Source of the DNA: Clostridiales bacterium
GTDB lineage: Bacteria > Bacillota > Clostridia > Lachnospirales > CAG-274
Reading direction: 5' to 3'
Assembly: GCA_018371275.1 (NCBI GenBank)
Contig: JAHALF010000022.1
Location: 1-14,881 of the forward strand
Length of the DNA: 14,881 bases
Numbering within the stretch: the stretch's first letter is position 1; every line of letters begins with the position of its first letter. Shown in pieces: positions 1 to 6,673 of this stretch. The notes beneath the pieces are model-generated. The model ran no database searches. It was not told the DNA's origin and was given only the letters and a program-made list of their open reading frames with translations. The position numbers and the translations under genes are program-made.

Positions 1-10
1 GTATAAATAA

Positions 11-83
11 GCCGATGTGGCTCAACTGGCAGAGCAGCTGACTTGTAATCAGCAGGTTGGGGGTTCGAGTCCCTTCATCGGCT
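11..83 (+). tRNA. tRNA-Thr (anticodon TGT)
   Basis: Full cloverleaf. The acceptor arm GCCGATG (11-17) pairs with CATCGGC (76-82) and T83 is the discriminator base. The anticodon stem GCTGA/TCAGC encloses the loop CTTGTAA with anticodon TGT at 44-46, which reads ACA (Thr). The T-arm contains GGTTCGAGTCC. No CCA is encoded after base 83, so the end must be added after transcription. It is the first of three closely spaced tRNA genes that probably share a transcript starting left of the window. Confidence 0.97.
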
Positions 84-111
84 TATATCTTAAATACAAT
101 TTGTAAATTAT

Positions 112-185
112 GGATCTTTAGCTCAGTTGGTTAGAGCATCCGGCTCATAACCGGACGGTCCAGGGTTCGAGTCCCTGAGGATCCA
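112..185 (+). tRNA. tRNA with CAT anticodon (elongator Met or Ile2)
   Basis: The acceptor arm GGATCTT (112-118) pairs with AGGATCC (178-184) with one G-U pair; A185 is the discriminator. The stem TCCGG/CCGGA encloses CTCATAA, giving anticodon CAT. The first acceptor pair is G-C, so this is not the initiator, which has a mismatched first pair. Elongator tRNA-Met and the lysidine-modified tRNA-Ile2 both carry this loop, and I cannot separate them by eye. CCA is not encoded. It lies 28 bases after tRNA-Thr. Confidence 0.93.
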
Positions 186-191
186 TTTTTT

Positions 192-265
192 GGCTCAATA
201 GCTCAGTTGGTTAGAGCGCTGGCCTGTCACGCCAGAGGTCGAGGGTTCGAGCCCCTTTTGAGTCG
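192..265 (+). tRNA. tRNA-Asp (anticodon GTC)
   Basis: The acceptor arm GGCTCAA (192-198) pairs with TTGAGTC (258-264), including one G-U pair, with G265 as discriminator. The stem CTGGC/GCCAG encloses CTGTCAC, giving anticodon GTC (Asp). No CCA is encoded. It is the last gene of the tRNA array, six bases after the previous tRNA and just before an intrinsic terminator. Confidence 0.97.
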
Positions 266-272
266 TTATTTT

Positions 273-301
273 AAGCACTATTAATAATAGTGCTTTTTTA
301 A
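273..301 (+). terminator. Intrinsic terminator of the tRNA array
   Basis: A 10-bp perfect stem, AAGCACTATT (273-282) with AATAGTGCTT (286-295), has a 3-base loop and runs into a T tract (294-299). It begins eight bases after tRNA-Asp and is the expected end of the tRNA transcript. Confidence 0.92.
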
Positions 302-304
302 TTT

Positions 305-370
305 AGTGTATACTTTATTTAGTAATGGTTAAGATAATAATCAAAGCTAAACAGTATATACTCTTTTTTT
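305..370 (+). other. Long imperfect hairpin followed by a T tract
   Basis: Three stacked stems share one axis: AGTGTATACT (305-314) with AGTATATACT (353-362), one G-U; TTTAG (318-322) with CTAAA (347-351); and TGGTTA (326-331) with TAATCA (338-343), one G-U. Together they give 21 pairs with small internal loops, followed by seven T residues (364-370). It lies directly behind the tRNA-array terminator. It could be a second terminator, the 3' end of a small RNA, or a palindromic repeat unit; the sequence alone does not decide. Confidence 0.45.
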
Positions 371-473
371 GTTTTGCAATTTTTTATAATTTTTTATAGT
401 AAATAATAGGTAGGTGGTAAATAAAAATAGTACAAAATAAACTAAAAGAAATAAGCATATATAATAAATTTTG

Positions 474-539
474 GTTGTATACTAATTATGTTGGGGTAAA
501 AAAATAAGTTACTTTTAATAATTAGTATATAACTTTTTT
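474..539 (+). other. 16-bp inverted repeat followed by a T tract
   Basis: GTTGTATACTAATTAT (474-489) pairs with ATAATTAGTATATAAC (518-533) over all 16 positions with a single G-U pair. The loop is 28 bases and the right arm runs into TTTTTT (534-539). The arms contain one direct and one inverted copy of the TATACTAATTA motif that recurs further along. The form suits a terminator-like RNA hairpin or a two-fold protein-binding site. Confidence 0.45.
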
Positions 540-715
540 ATTGTATAAAAATTAAAAAAATGATATAAAATAAGTCAATAAAAATAAATATTGTGTGTTT
601 AATTTCTTTTAAGTCTTCAATATTTTTACTTATTTATGTATTTTAATATGATTTTTACCAATTAATGAAAAAAGTATACTAATTAAGGAATAGTTTCGTT
701 TTTTATAGAAATTTA

Positions 716-724
716 TGATATAAT
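716..724 (+). promoter_or_regulatory. Extended -10 promoter
   Basis: TGATATAAT is a perfect extended -10 element (TG at 716-717, TATAAT at 719-724). The matching -35 position near 696-701 (TCGTTT region) is weak, which is usual for extended -10 promoters. A TATACTAATTA copy ends ten bases upstream of that -35 position. A ribosome binding site and ATG follow at 753-764. Confidence 0.5.
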
Positions 725-761
725 AAAGCCATATTAATATTCAAATAAGTTAAAGGAGATA

Positions 762-980
762 ATGAAAATTATGACTAAAAATAACTTGAATAAAATAAAA
801 TTAAAGAGTTAATTAATTCAAATATGAAATAGGGGGGAACTATTTTATATATTTTAGAAAGTATGTGAAATGTAATTAACTAAAAATTATGTACTAAATA
901 ATAATAGTGAGAAGAGAGAAGATAGAGTAAAAGTTGATAATATGGTTTGGGAATATTTAATGGAGATTAATAATAAATAA
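762..980 (+). pseudogene. Possible decayed small gene (16-codon ORF plus in-frame remnant)
   Basis: AAAGGAGAT sits just ahead of an ATG at 762, which opens a 16-codon frame (MKIMTKNNLNKIKLKS) that stops at 810-812. Stops at 825, 855 and 873 follow in the same frame. The frame then stays open from 876 to a TAA at 978. This last part reads like ordinary protein (about 34 residues, with KREDRVKVDNMVWEYLMEI near the end), but it has no start codon with a ribosome binding site. Either the first 16 codons are a genuine small peptide and the rest is chance, or a gene of about 70 codons has picked up four stop codons. I do not recognise a family. Confidence 0.25.
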
Positions 981-1015
981 TCAATATTTAGGATGTAAAA
1001 TTTAGTTAATAATAA

Positions 1016-1057
1016 AAAGGCTTGTACCACTTTAAAATAGTGAGATTACAAGCCTTT
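1016..1057. terminator. Hairpin, probable two-way terminator
   Basis: AAAGGCTTGTA (1016-1026) pairs perfectly with TACAAGCCTTT (1047-1057), with an inner CACT/AGTG stem (1028-1031, 1039-1042). T-rich sequence follows on the plus strand, and on the minus strand the stem runs into CCTTTTTATTATT. It ends whatever is transcribed from the promoter at 716 and also insulates the next gene. It is clearly more GC-rich than its surroundings. Confidence 0.65.
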
Positions 1058-1172
1058 ATTATATTATATGTATTTTTATTATTGCATTTTAATAATTTTA
1101 ATATATATATAAATATTATTGTAATTATTTTATACTAATTATCAAATAGTTATAAGATAGCGTAATATAGAA

Positions 1173-1178
1173 TATAAT
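1173..1178 (+). promoter_or_regulatory. Possible -10 element for the propeller-cwlD unit
   Basis: TATAAT lies 28 bases before the preferred TTG start. The -35 position (TTATAA, 1150-1155) is poor, so this is a weak assignment in very AT-rich DNA. A TATACTAATTA copy at 1131-1141 lies 42 bases upstream of the -10 element, close to the 44-base spacing seen at the promoter at 719. A sporulation sigma factor could be involved given the downstream amidase, but no clear match was found. Confidence 0.3.
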
Positions 1179-1206
1179 ATATAAAATATATTAAGAGGTG
1201 AAAACA

Positions 1207-2784
1207 TTGCAAAATAGTTATATTTTAATAAATAAAAATGATGAAGTGTTATCATTTTATTATGGTGAAGAAAGGAGTATTTATTGCAAAAAAATTGGAA
1301 CAGATAATTATACAATATCAAATAAAGTAATACAAAATGTTACAGAATATTTTACTGTTGATATTGGACCTAATAAAGAAATATATATTATTTGTCAAAA
1401 CTATAATGGAGATGTCATTTTATGTAAATTAGAAGAAGATGGATTTAAACAAAAGATTTTATTTAAAAATAAGAGTGAAATGCCTGAAAGTATACTTTTT
1501 TATCCTATATTTTTTAAAGGTAATATGAGCCTTATATATAATAATTCTAGTTTAAATAATAATTTTTTATCTATAAGGACACTTGTTGGTGGTAAAAATT
1601 GGAGTGATGTAGAAAATATAGATACTTTTTCTATTTTACCAAATAATATACTTAATATGTATAAGATAAATCAAGATAACATTGTTATAGCATATCAAAA
1701 AAAGGCAAAAGATATTCAAATAGGTTACAAGGAGATAATAAATGGCTCTATATCAAATTTTGTAACAATACATAAAACAGGGTATCAAATAGTTGATTAT
1801 TCTTTTATTTCTTTTAAAAATGTTATACATTATGTTTATATAATAAAAAGTTTATTTTCTAGTCAAGTTATATATAGGAAAAAGGATGAAAATGGAATAT
1901 CTAGTCCAATAATTTTATTTGAAGGACAAAAAATAAAAAGTTGTAATATTAACTTGTTAAATAATAGTTTGTATTGTAGTTTTATTGTAAACTCTACTTT
2001 ATATTATTGTCAGTCAGATGATTTTGGTAGAGCTTTTTCAAGTATATCTAAATATAGAAGACTTTTATCTCAAGATATTATAAAAGCAAAATTTATCTCA
2101 AGTAATAATATAGAAAATAGTTGTATAAATGAAGTTTATATAGATTCAAAAAATACATTAAATATTTATTTATTACCAGATATTTTACCAAACTTATTTA
2201 GTAAAAGAGAAGATATAAATCAAAATATAAATTCTACTAATATAGATAATCAAGAAAAATTTATAACAAATTTAAATAACCAATTTACTAATAATGTTGA
2301 TAATGTAAATGAAAACTCCTATAATAATATGAAATCAAATAAGTTTAAAAATATAGTAGCTTTAGAAAATGATTTTATGGCTAATTTTAATCTTGAAGAA
2401 TTTTCTAAATATAACATAAATAAAGAAAGTAATGGATATATAGAGAAAGATTTTAATAAGGTTAATAATATGGATAGTGATATTAACAATAATGTAATTT
2501 TAGAAAATAGATTTAAAATGTTAAATGAGCAATTAAACGAAAAAAATAGTCAAATATTAAAATTAAATGATATTATACAAAATAAAAATAATGAACATAT
2601 AAATATACAAATGGGATTAAGAGAAAAAATAAAAAATGTGGAAAATGAAAATAATAATTTATTAAAAAAGCTAGAAAAATTAGAAAAGAAAATAGAAAAT
2701 TTAAAAGACATAAATAAACCTATTAAACTTGAAAATGAAAATACAAATAGCAAAAGTAAGGAAATAACTAGTTATGAAAAATGA
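1207..2784 (+). CDS. Hypothetical protein: beta-propeller-like N-part, Asn-rich linker, C-terminal coiled coil
   Basis: The likely start is TTG at 1207 (525 residues). GAGG at 1195-1198 sits eight bases ahead of it, whereas the longer frame's GTG at 1198 overlaps that ribosome binding site. Residues 1 to about 330 are rich in short hydrophobic beta strands, with an Asp-box-like turn (SDDFGRAF, about 270-277) typical of sialidase-like propeller blades, and a second loop, GGKNWSD, near 128. Residues 335-425 are Asn-rich and low in complexity. Residues 428-500 have heptad-like Leu/Lys/Glu patterning and should form a coiled coil. No signal peptide or membrane segment is seen, so it is probably cytoplasmic. 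It overlaps the cwlD-type gene by 11 bases, which argues for co-expression and a possible role in sporulation or in the cell wall. That role is inferred from position only, and I cannot name a family. Confidence 0.75.
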   Translation: MQNSYILINKNDEVLSFYYGEERSIYCKKIGTDNYTISNKVIQNVTEYFTVDIGPNKEIYIICQNYNGDVILCKLEEDGFKQKILFKNKSEMPESILFYPIFFKGNMSLIYNNSSLNNNFLSIRTLVGGKNWSDVENIDTFSILPNNILNMYKINQDNIVIAYQKKAKDIQIGYKEIINGSISNFVTIHKTGYQIVDYSFISFKNVIHYVYIIKSLFSSQVIYRKKDENGISSPIILFEGQKIKSCNINLLNNSLYCSFIVNSTLYYCQSDDFGRAFSSISKYRRLLSQDIIKAKFISSNNIENSCINEVYIDSKNTLNIYLLPDILPNLFSKREDINQNINSTNIDNQEKFITNLNNQFTNNVDNVNENSYNNMKSNKFKNIVALENDFMANFNLEEFSKYNINKESNGYIEKDFNKVNNMDSDINNNVILENRFKMLNEQLNEKNSQILKLNDIIQNKNNEHINIQMGLREKIKNVENENNNLLKKLEKLEKKIENLKDINKPIKLENENTNSKSKEITSYEK

Positions 2785-3457
2785 GAAAAATTTTAATAAA
2801 AGTAAGTTATTACTATGTATATATATTTTCATAATATTTGTTGGTATGATGAAAACTTATTTTACAGATACTGTGGAAACATTTTCTATGCCTATTGCTA
2901 GTAAAAATATAGTTATAGATGCGGGACACGGAGATTGGGACCCAGGCAAGGTAGCTAAAGATGGAACGCTTGAAAAAGATATAAATCTTCAAATATCAAA
3001 ATATTTACAAGGTTATTTGGAACAATCTGGAGGATTTGTTTTAACAACTAGAATAGATGATACTGCTCTATCTAATAAAAAAAGGGAGGATTTAAAGGAG
3101 AGAAAAAATATAGCTAATAATGAAAATGTAGATTTATTAGTAAGTATTCATCAAAATTCTTTTCCTAAAGAAAATGTAAAAGGCGCTCAAGTATTTTATT
3201 ATGAAGGCTCTGAAGAAAGCAAAAAATTAGCCGAATGTGTACAAAATAGACTTAAAGAGATAGACAATACTAATAATAGAGTAGCAAAAGAAAATAAAGA
3301 TTATTATTTATTAAAACAAACAACTATGCCATCTATAATTGTAGAGTGCGGGTTTTTATCTAACGCAGAAGAAAATAATAAGTTAAAAAATGAAGAATAT
3401 CAAAAGAAAATAGCTTGGGCTATATATTTAGGAATATTAGATTATTATAATAATTAA
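2774..3457 (+). CDS. cwlD: N-acetylmuramoyl-L-alanine amidase, CwlD type (spore cortex)
   Basis: The 227-residue protein has an N-terminal membrane anchor (about 12-30) followed by an Amidase_3 catalytic domain (about 44-225). Zinc ligands are visible as H52 in IDAGHG, E67 and H126 in SIHQN, with catalytic E191 in VECGFLSN. CwlD family members remove the peptide from N-acetylmuramic acid in the spore cortex, the first step in making muramic-delta-lactam, which germination enzymes need. Length and single-domain layout match B. subtilis CwlD; other cell-wall amidases usually carry extra binding repeats. The start at 2774 lies inside the end of the preceding gene, with AAGGA 11 bases upstream, so translation is probably coupled. 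An intrinsic terminator follows. The spmAB genes just downstream support the sporulation assignment. Confidence 0.85.
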   Translation: MKNEKNFNKSKLLLCIYIFIIFVGMMKTYFTDTVETFSMPIASKNIVIDAGHGDWDPGKVAKDGTLEKDINLQISKYLQGYLEQSGGFVLTTRIDDTALSNKKREDLKERKNIANNENVDLLVSIHQNSFPKENVKGAQVFYYEGSEESKKLAECVQNRLKEIDNTNNRVAKENKDYYLLKQTTMPSIIVECGFLSNAEENNKLKNEEYQKKIAWAIYLGILDYYNN

Positions 3458-3460
3458 ATT

Positions 3461-3494
3461 AAAAAGGTTAGTTTTTAAATAGGCTAACCTTTTT
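3461..3494 (+). terminator. Intrinsic terminator after cwlD
   Basis: AAAAAGGTTAG (3461-3471) pairs perfectly over 11 bases with CTAACCTTTTT (3484-3494), with a 12-base loop and a T tract in the right arm. It begins four bases after the amidase stop codon. Confidence 0.92.
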
Positions 3495-3649
3495 AAAAAT
3501 AAATTGGGATATTTTAATTATAAATTATATAAAAATACATTTTAATAAATTGAAGAATTTTGTGAAATTTAAAATAGAGCTATGGAATATTAATTAGCTT
3601 TATTTTTATGTTTGTAATTTATACAAGAATATTTTAAATTAACTTTTTA

Positions 3650-3655
3650 TATAAT
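3650..3655 (+). promoter_or_regulatory. Possible -10 element for spmAB
   Basis: TATAAT lies 66 bases before the spmA start, inside the 264-base gap after cwlD. No convincing -35 element is seen at the usual distance. In B. subtilis these genes are transcribed during sporulation, so a sporulation sigma factor may be used instead, but no clear motif for one was found in the gap. Confidence 0.25.
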
Positions 3656-3721
3656 ATTTAAAGAATATATTTTATTAGTATTGGATATATAGAACAAATA
3701 AATAGAGAAAGGAGATTTAAT

Positions 3722-4303
3722 ATGCTTAATTATTTATGGGGTGGTATGATTTTAATAGGTATAGTTGTGGCCTCTTTTACAGGTAATATGCCAAATGTAA
3801 CACAGGCTATTTTAGATTCTTCTAAAGAGGCTATTACTGTTTGTATAACTATGGTAGGAATTATTGCAATGTGGTCTGGTATGATGGAAATTGCTAATAG
3901 GTCTGGACTTGTAAAAGATCTTAGCCATAAAATGCGTCCATTTTTATCATATCTTTTTCCAGATGTGCCTAAAAATCATAAATCTTTAGACTACATATCT
4001 ACAAATGTTATAGCCAATATTTTAGGTCTTGGATGGGCTGCAACACCAGCAGGGATAAAAGCTATGGAAAGTTTACAAACAATCAATAATAAGAAAGATG
4101 AAGCAAGTAGAGCTATGTGTATGTTTTTAGTATTTAATATGTCCAGTTTGCAAATTATTTCTGTAAATATAGTAGCTTATAGAACTCAATTTAATTCTAA
4201 TAATCCATCTGAAATAATAGCTCCAGGGCTTTTTGCAACAATAGTATCGACTATTGTTGGGATAGCTGTAATAAAGGTTATAGAAAGGTGGAAATATAGA
4301 TGA
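3722..4303 (+). CDS. spmA: Spore maturation protein A
   Basis: The 193-residue integral membrane protein belongs to the nucleoside-recognition (Gate) domain family, close in length to B. subtilis SpmA. Hydrophobic segments lie near residues 5-22, 38-55, 90-110 and 165-185, and the conserved-looking stretch NILGLGWAATPAGIKAM (about 97-113) falls in the Gate domain. With SpmB it is needed for proper dehydration of the spore core and hence heat resistance; the biochemical activity of the pair is not established. AAAGGAGATTTAAT precedes the ATG. The stop overlaps the spmB start by four bases (ATGA), the usual sign of coupling. Unlike in Bacillus, no dacB carboxypeptidase gene precedes it here. 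Confidence 0.93.
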   Translation: MLNYLWGGMILIGIVVASFTGNMPNVTQAILDSSKEAITVCITMVGIIAMWSGMMEIANRSGLVKDLSHKMRPFLSYLFPDVPKNHKSLDYISTNVIANILGLGWAATPAGIKAMESLQTINNKKDEASRAMCMFLVFNMSSLQIISVNIVAYRTQFNSNNPSEIIAPGLFATIVSTIVGIAVIKVIERWKYR

Positions 4304-4830
4304 AATTTATGTTATTATTATCTGATTTGATGATACCTATCGTTTTAATTTACATATTATTTTATGGATATTCTAAAAAGACAAATGTTTATGATGCTTT
4401 TGTAGATGGTGCAGAAGATGGATTTAAAACTGTCTTTAAAATAGCTCCTACACTTATTGGGCTTATGGTAGCAGTAGGTATATTAAGAGCATCTGGTGCA
4501 TTAGATTTATTAAGTAATATGATAGCACCTATCTCTGAAAAAATAGGGTATCCAAAAGAAGTTGTGCCTTTAACATTTATGAGGCTTATTTCTTCATCAG
4601 CATCTACAGGTATATTATTAGACTTGTTTAAAACATATGGTCCAGACTCTTTTATTGGGAGATTTGTAAGTGTTATGATGAGTAGCACAGAAACTGTATT
4701 TTATACTATGAGTGTATATTTTATGGCTGTTAATATAACAAAAACAAAATATACATTAGCGGGGGCTTTAATAGCTAATTTTGCTGGGGTTATAGCTAGT
4801 CTTTGGATATGTAACATATTATGGGGATAA
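4300..4830 (+). CDS. spmB: Spore maturation protein B
   Basis: The 176-residue membrane protein matches SpmB in size, position and sequence character. Segments near 5-22, 45-65, 130-147 and 152-172 are hydrophobic. Conserved-looking stretches include FKIAPTLIGLMVAVGILRASG (about 46-66, Gate domain) and LISSSASTGILLDLF (about 95-109). It is the partner of SpmA in spore core maturation. Its ATG lies inside the end of spmA, so the two are translated together. A two-way terminator begins at its stop codon. Confidence 0.93.
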   Translation: MKFMLLLSDLMIPIVLIYILFYGYSKKTNVYDAFVDGAEDGFKTVFKIAPTLIGLMVAVGILRASGALDLLSNMIAPISEKIGYPKEVVPLTFMRLISSSASTGILLDLFKTYGPDSFIGRFVSVMMSSTETVFYTMSVYFMAVNITKTKYTLAGALIANFAGVIASLWICNILWG

Positions 4831-4861
4831 AAAAGCTAAAGATAAAATCTTTAGCTTTTTT
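4829..4861. terminator. Two-way intrinsic terminator between spmB and the siderophore importer
   Basis: AAAAGCTAAAGAT (4831-4843) pairs perfectly with ATCTTTAGCTTTT (4847-4859) around an AAA loop. Runs of A on the left and T on the right give a T tract on both strands. It therefore serves spmB on the plus strand and the binding-protein gene, which ends at 4889, on the minus strand. Confidence 0.93.
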
Positions 4862-4888
4862 ATATTTTTTAAGGAGTAAATATTTTTA

Positions 4889-5884
4889 TTAGTTTAATGC
4901 ACTCATAGTTTCATCTATCATAATATTAACAGATTCTAATCCACCACCAGCTATATACCAAACTTCTGGGTCTAACATAATTATTTTATTATTTTTTGCA
5001 GCATTTGTGCTATTAACTAAATCATTATTCATTGTAGAAGAAGCATTTCCATCTCCACCTACAACGGCATCTCTATTTACAACAAATAATATATCTGGAT
5101 TTATTTGTGATATATATTCAAAAGATGCTTCATTACCATGTGTGCTAGGTTTTTCTCCTTCTTTATACATATTTTCATCAGCTTGTTTAAAGCCTAATAC
5201 ATCGTGTATAAAACCAAATCTTGAACCAGAACCATAAGCACTTAATTTACCACCATTTGTTAAAATTACTAATGCTTTATCTTCGATATTTTTAGTTTTT
5301 TCTTTAGCATCATTTACTTTAGTTTCTAATTTATTATATTCTTCTAATGCTAAATCTTCTTTATTAAATATTTTACCTATATTAGTTACATTTGTTTTTA
5401 AGTCTTCCATATAGTTTTTATAATCTAAATCTACATATATAGTAGGGGCTATTTTATTTAATTCATCATAAAAATCTTCTTGTCTACCACTTATAAATAT
5501 AACATCTGGTGCAAAAGTATAAATTGTTTCTAAATCTGGTTCTTTTATACCTCCAGCATTAGTAGCATTTTCATATCCTGTTAAATATGAAGGTACATTA
5601 TTTAATGGTAAAGCAAATTCTGCATCTACTCCTAATTTATTTATAGTATCTAATGTACCCATATCAAATACAACAACTTTTTTTGGATTTGTTTTTACAG
5701 TGGCTTCACCTTTAGAATGAGAAATAGTAATTTCTTGTTCTGTAACTTGTTCTGTAGATTTAGTATCTGAACTAGATACTTCAGTTTTTTCTGTTGAATT
5801 TTCATTTGTGTTGTTTGTAGCAGCACAAGCAAATAAGCTAGATGCCATTAAAAGTGTAAATGATAATTTTAATAATTTTTTCAT
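4889..5884 (-). CDS. yclQ: Siderophore ABC transporter substrate-binding lipoprotein (YclQ-like)
   Basis: The 331-residue protein has a lipoprotein signal peptide: charged MKKLLK start, hydrophobic core and lipobox LFAC with Cys20 as the lipid anchor. A Ser/Thr/Asn-rich tether (21-52) leads to a class III (FecB/BtuF-type) binding fold. Stretches such as KKVVVFDMGTLDTINKLG (68-85), KIAPTIY, SRFGFIHDVLG and GGGLES (313-318) follow B. subtilis YclQ, the petrobactin-binding protein, closely from memory. It would capture an iron-siderophore outside the membrane and pass it to the two permeases. The true ligand here is unknown. It is the last gene of the importer unit, 30 bases after the ATPase gene, with AAAGGAGAT before the ATG, and it ends at the shared two-way terminator. 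Confidence 0.88.
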   Translation of the reverse strand: MKKLLKLSFTLLMASSLFACAATNNTNENSTEKTEVSSSDTKSTEQVTEQEITISHSKGEATVKTNPKKVVVFDMGTLDTINKLGVDAEFALPLNNVPSYLTGYENATNAGGIKEPDLETIYTFAPDVIFISGRQEDFYDELNKIAPTIYVDLDYKNYMEDLKTNVTNIGKIFNKEDLALEEYNKLETKVNDAKEKTKNIEDKALVILTNGGKLSAYGSGSRFGFIHDVLGFKQADENMYKEGEKPSTHGNEASFEYISQINPDILFVVNRDAVVGGDGNASSTMNNDLVNSTNAAKNNKIIMLDPEVWYIAGGGLESVNIMIDETMSALN

Positions 5885-5914
5885 TTTTTTATCTCCTTTA
5901 CTTATATAATATTT

Positions 5915-6673
5915 TTATGAATAATATAGACAGATATTTTCACCATCTATGTTTTTTACTTTAATATCCATACCATAAATTTCTTTTAGTATAGGTTCTT
6001 TAATTATTTCTTCTTTTTTGCTATTTTTAATTATTTTACCATTTTTCATAGCTATAATATGGTCAGCATATAAAGAAACAAAATTTATATCGTGTATAAC
6101 AATAATGATTGTTTTATTTTTTTCTACTGCTAATTTTTTTACATTTTTCATTATTTTTACACAATGGTGCATATCAAGATTGTTAAGAGGTTCATCTAAA
6201 AATACGTATTCAGTGTCTTGTGCTATAATCATAGATATAAAAGCCATTTGTTTTTGTCCACCAGATAGCTCATCTAAATATCTATCTTGTAAATCTTCTA
6301 TACCCATATATTTTATAGCTTCATCTATATGCTTTTTATCTTCTTTAGTTAGATTACCTTTAGAATATGGAAATCTCCCAAAACTAACAAGCTCTTTTAC
6401 AGTAAGCCTTATATTTAAGTTATTAGATTGCTTTAATATAGACATTTTTTTAGAAAGTTCATTGTTATTCCATTTAGAAATTTCTTTATCATCTATATAT
6501 ACTTCACCACCGTTTTTAGATAATGTGCGGCTTATTATAGAAATTAGAGTACTTTTACCAGCTCCATTTGCTCCTATAAATGCTATAACTTGACCTTTTG
6601 GAATATCTAAAGATACGTCATCTATAATGCTTTTTTCACCATATTTTTTTATTATATTTTTTAATTTTATCAT
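5915..6673 (-). CDS. yclP: Siderophore ABC transporter ATP-binding protein (YclP-like)
   Basis: The 252-residue ATPase carries every key motif: Walker A GANGAGKST (34-42), Q-loop Q82, signature LSGGQ (136-140), Walker B YVFLDE (156-161), D-loop NNLD (164-167) and switch H194 in VIHDIN. Family and neighbours place it with FepC/YclP-type importers, where a homodimer powers uptake through the two FecCD permeases. Its ATG overlaps the stop of the upstream permease gene by one base (TAATG), with AAGGAGGC about ten bases before it, so translation is probably coupled. Confidence 0.92.
   Translation of the reverse strand: MIKLKNIIKKYGEKSIIDDVSLDIPKGQVIAFIGANGAGKSTLISIISRTLSKNGGEVYIDDKEISKWNNNELSKKMSILKQSNNLNIRLTVKELVSFGRFPYSKGNLTKEDKKHIDEAIKYMGIEDLQDRYLDELSGGQKQMAFISMIIAQDTEYVFLDEPLNNLDMHHCVKIMKNVKKLAVEKNKTIIIVIHDINFVSLYADHIIAMKNGKIIKNSKKEEIIKEPILKEIYGMDIKVKNIDGENICLYYS

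Larger units (their letters stand above)
302..1206. other. Gene-poor AT-rich region with hairpins and a repeated 11-mer
   Basis: About 900 bases lie here between the tRNA terminator and the next intact gene. No reading frame of normal size with a start and ribosome binding site is present. The region holds several AT-rich inverted repeats (305-362, 474-533, 568-635, 1016-1057), four copies of TATACTAATTA (478-488, 675-685, 1131-1141 and inverted at 519-529), a strong extended -10 promoter at 716-724 and a small broken reading frame (762-980). No known riboswitch or structural RNA was recognised. It may hold one or more small RNAs, a degraded gene, or the remains of a small mobile element. Confidence 0.6.

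Noticed and set aside
568..635. Hairpin AAATAAGT...ACTTATTT with inner AAATATTG/CAATATTT
   Set aside because: Stems are short, purely AT-rich and interrupted by a 10-base bulge, so chance pairing is likely; kept only as part of the regional description.
302..1206. CRISPR array, riboswitch, T-box or known small RNA in the long gap
   Set aside because: No regularly spaced repeats of suitable length, and no GC-rich conserved core of any riboswitch, T-box, tmRNA, SRP or RNase P RNA was seen.
3584..3627. Sporulation sigma-E-like promoter (TATACAAG) upstream of spmA
   Set aside because: No -35 motif at an acceptable distance; the nearest ATATT is about 28 bases away.
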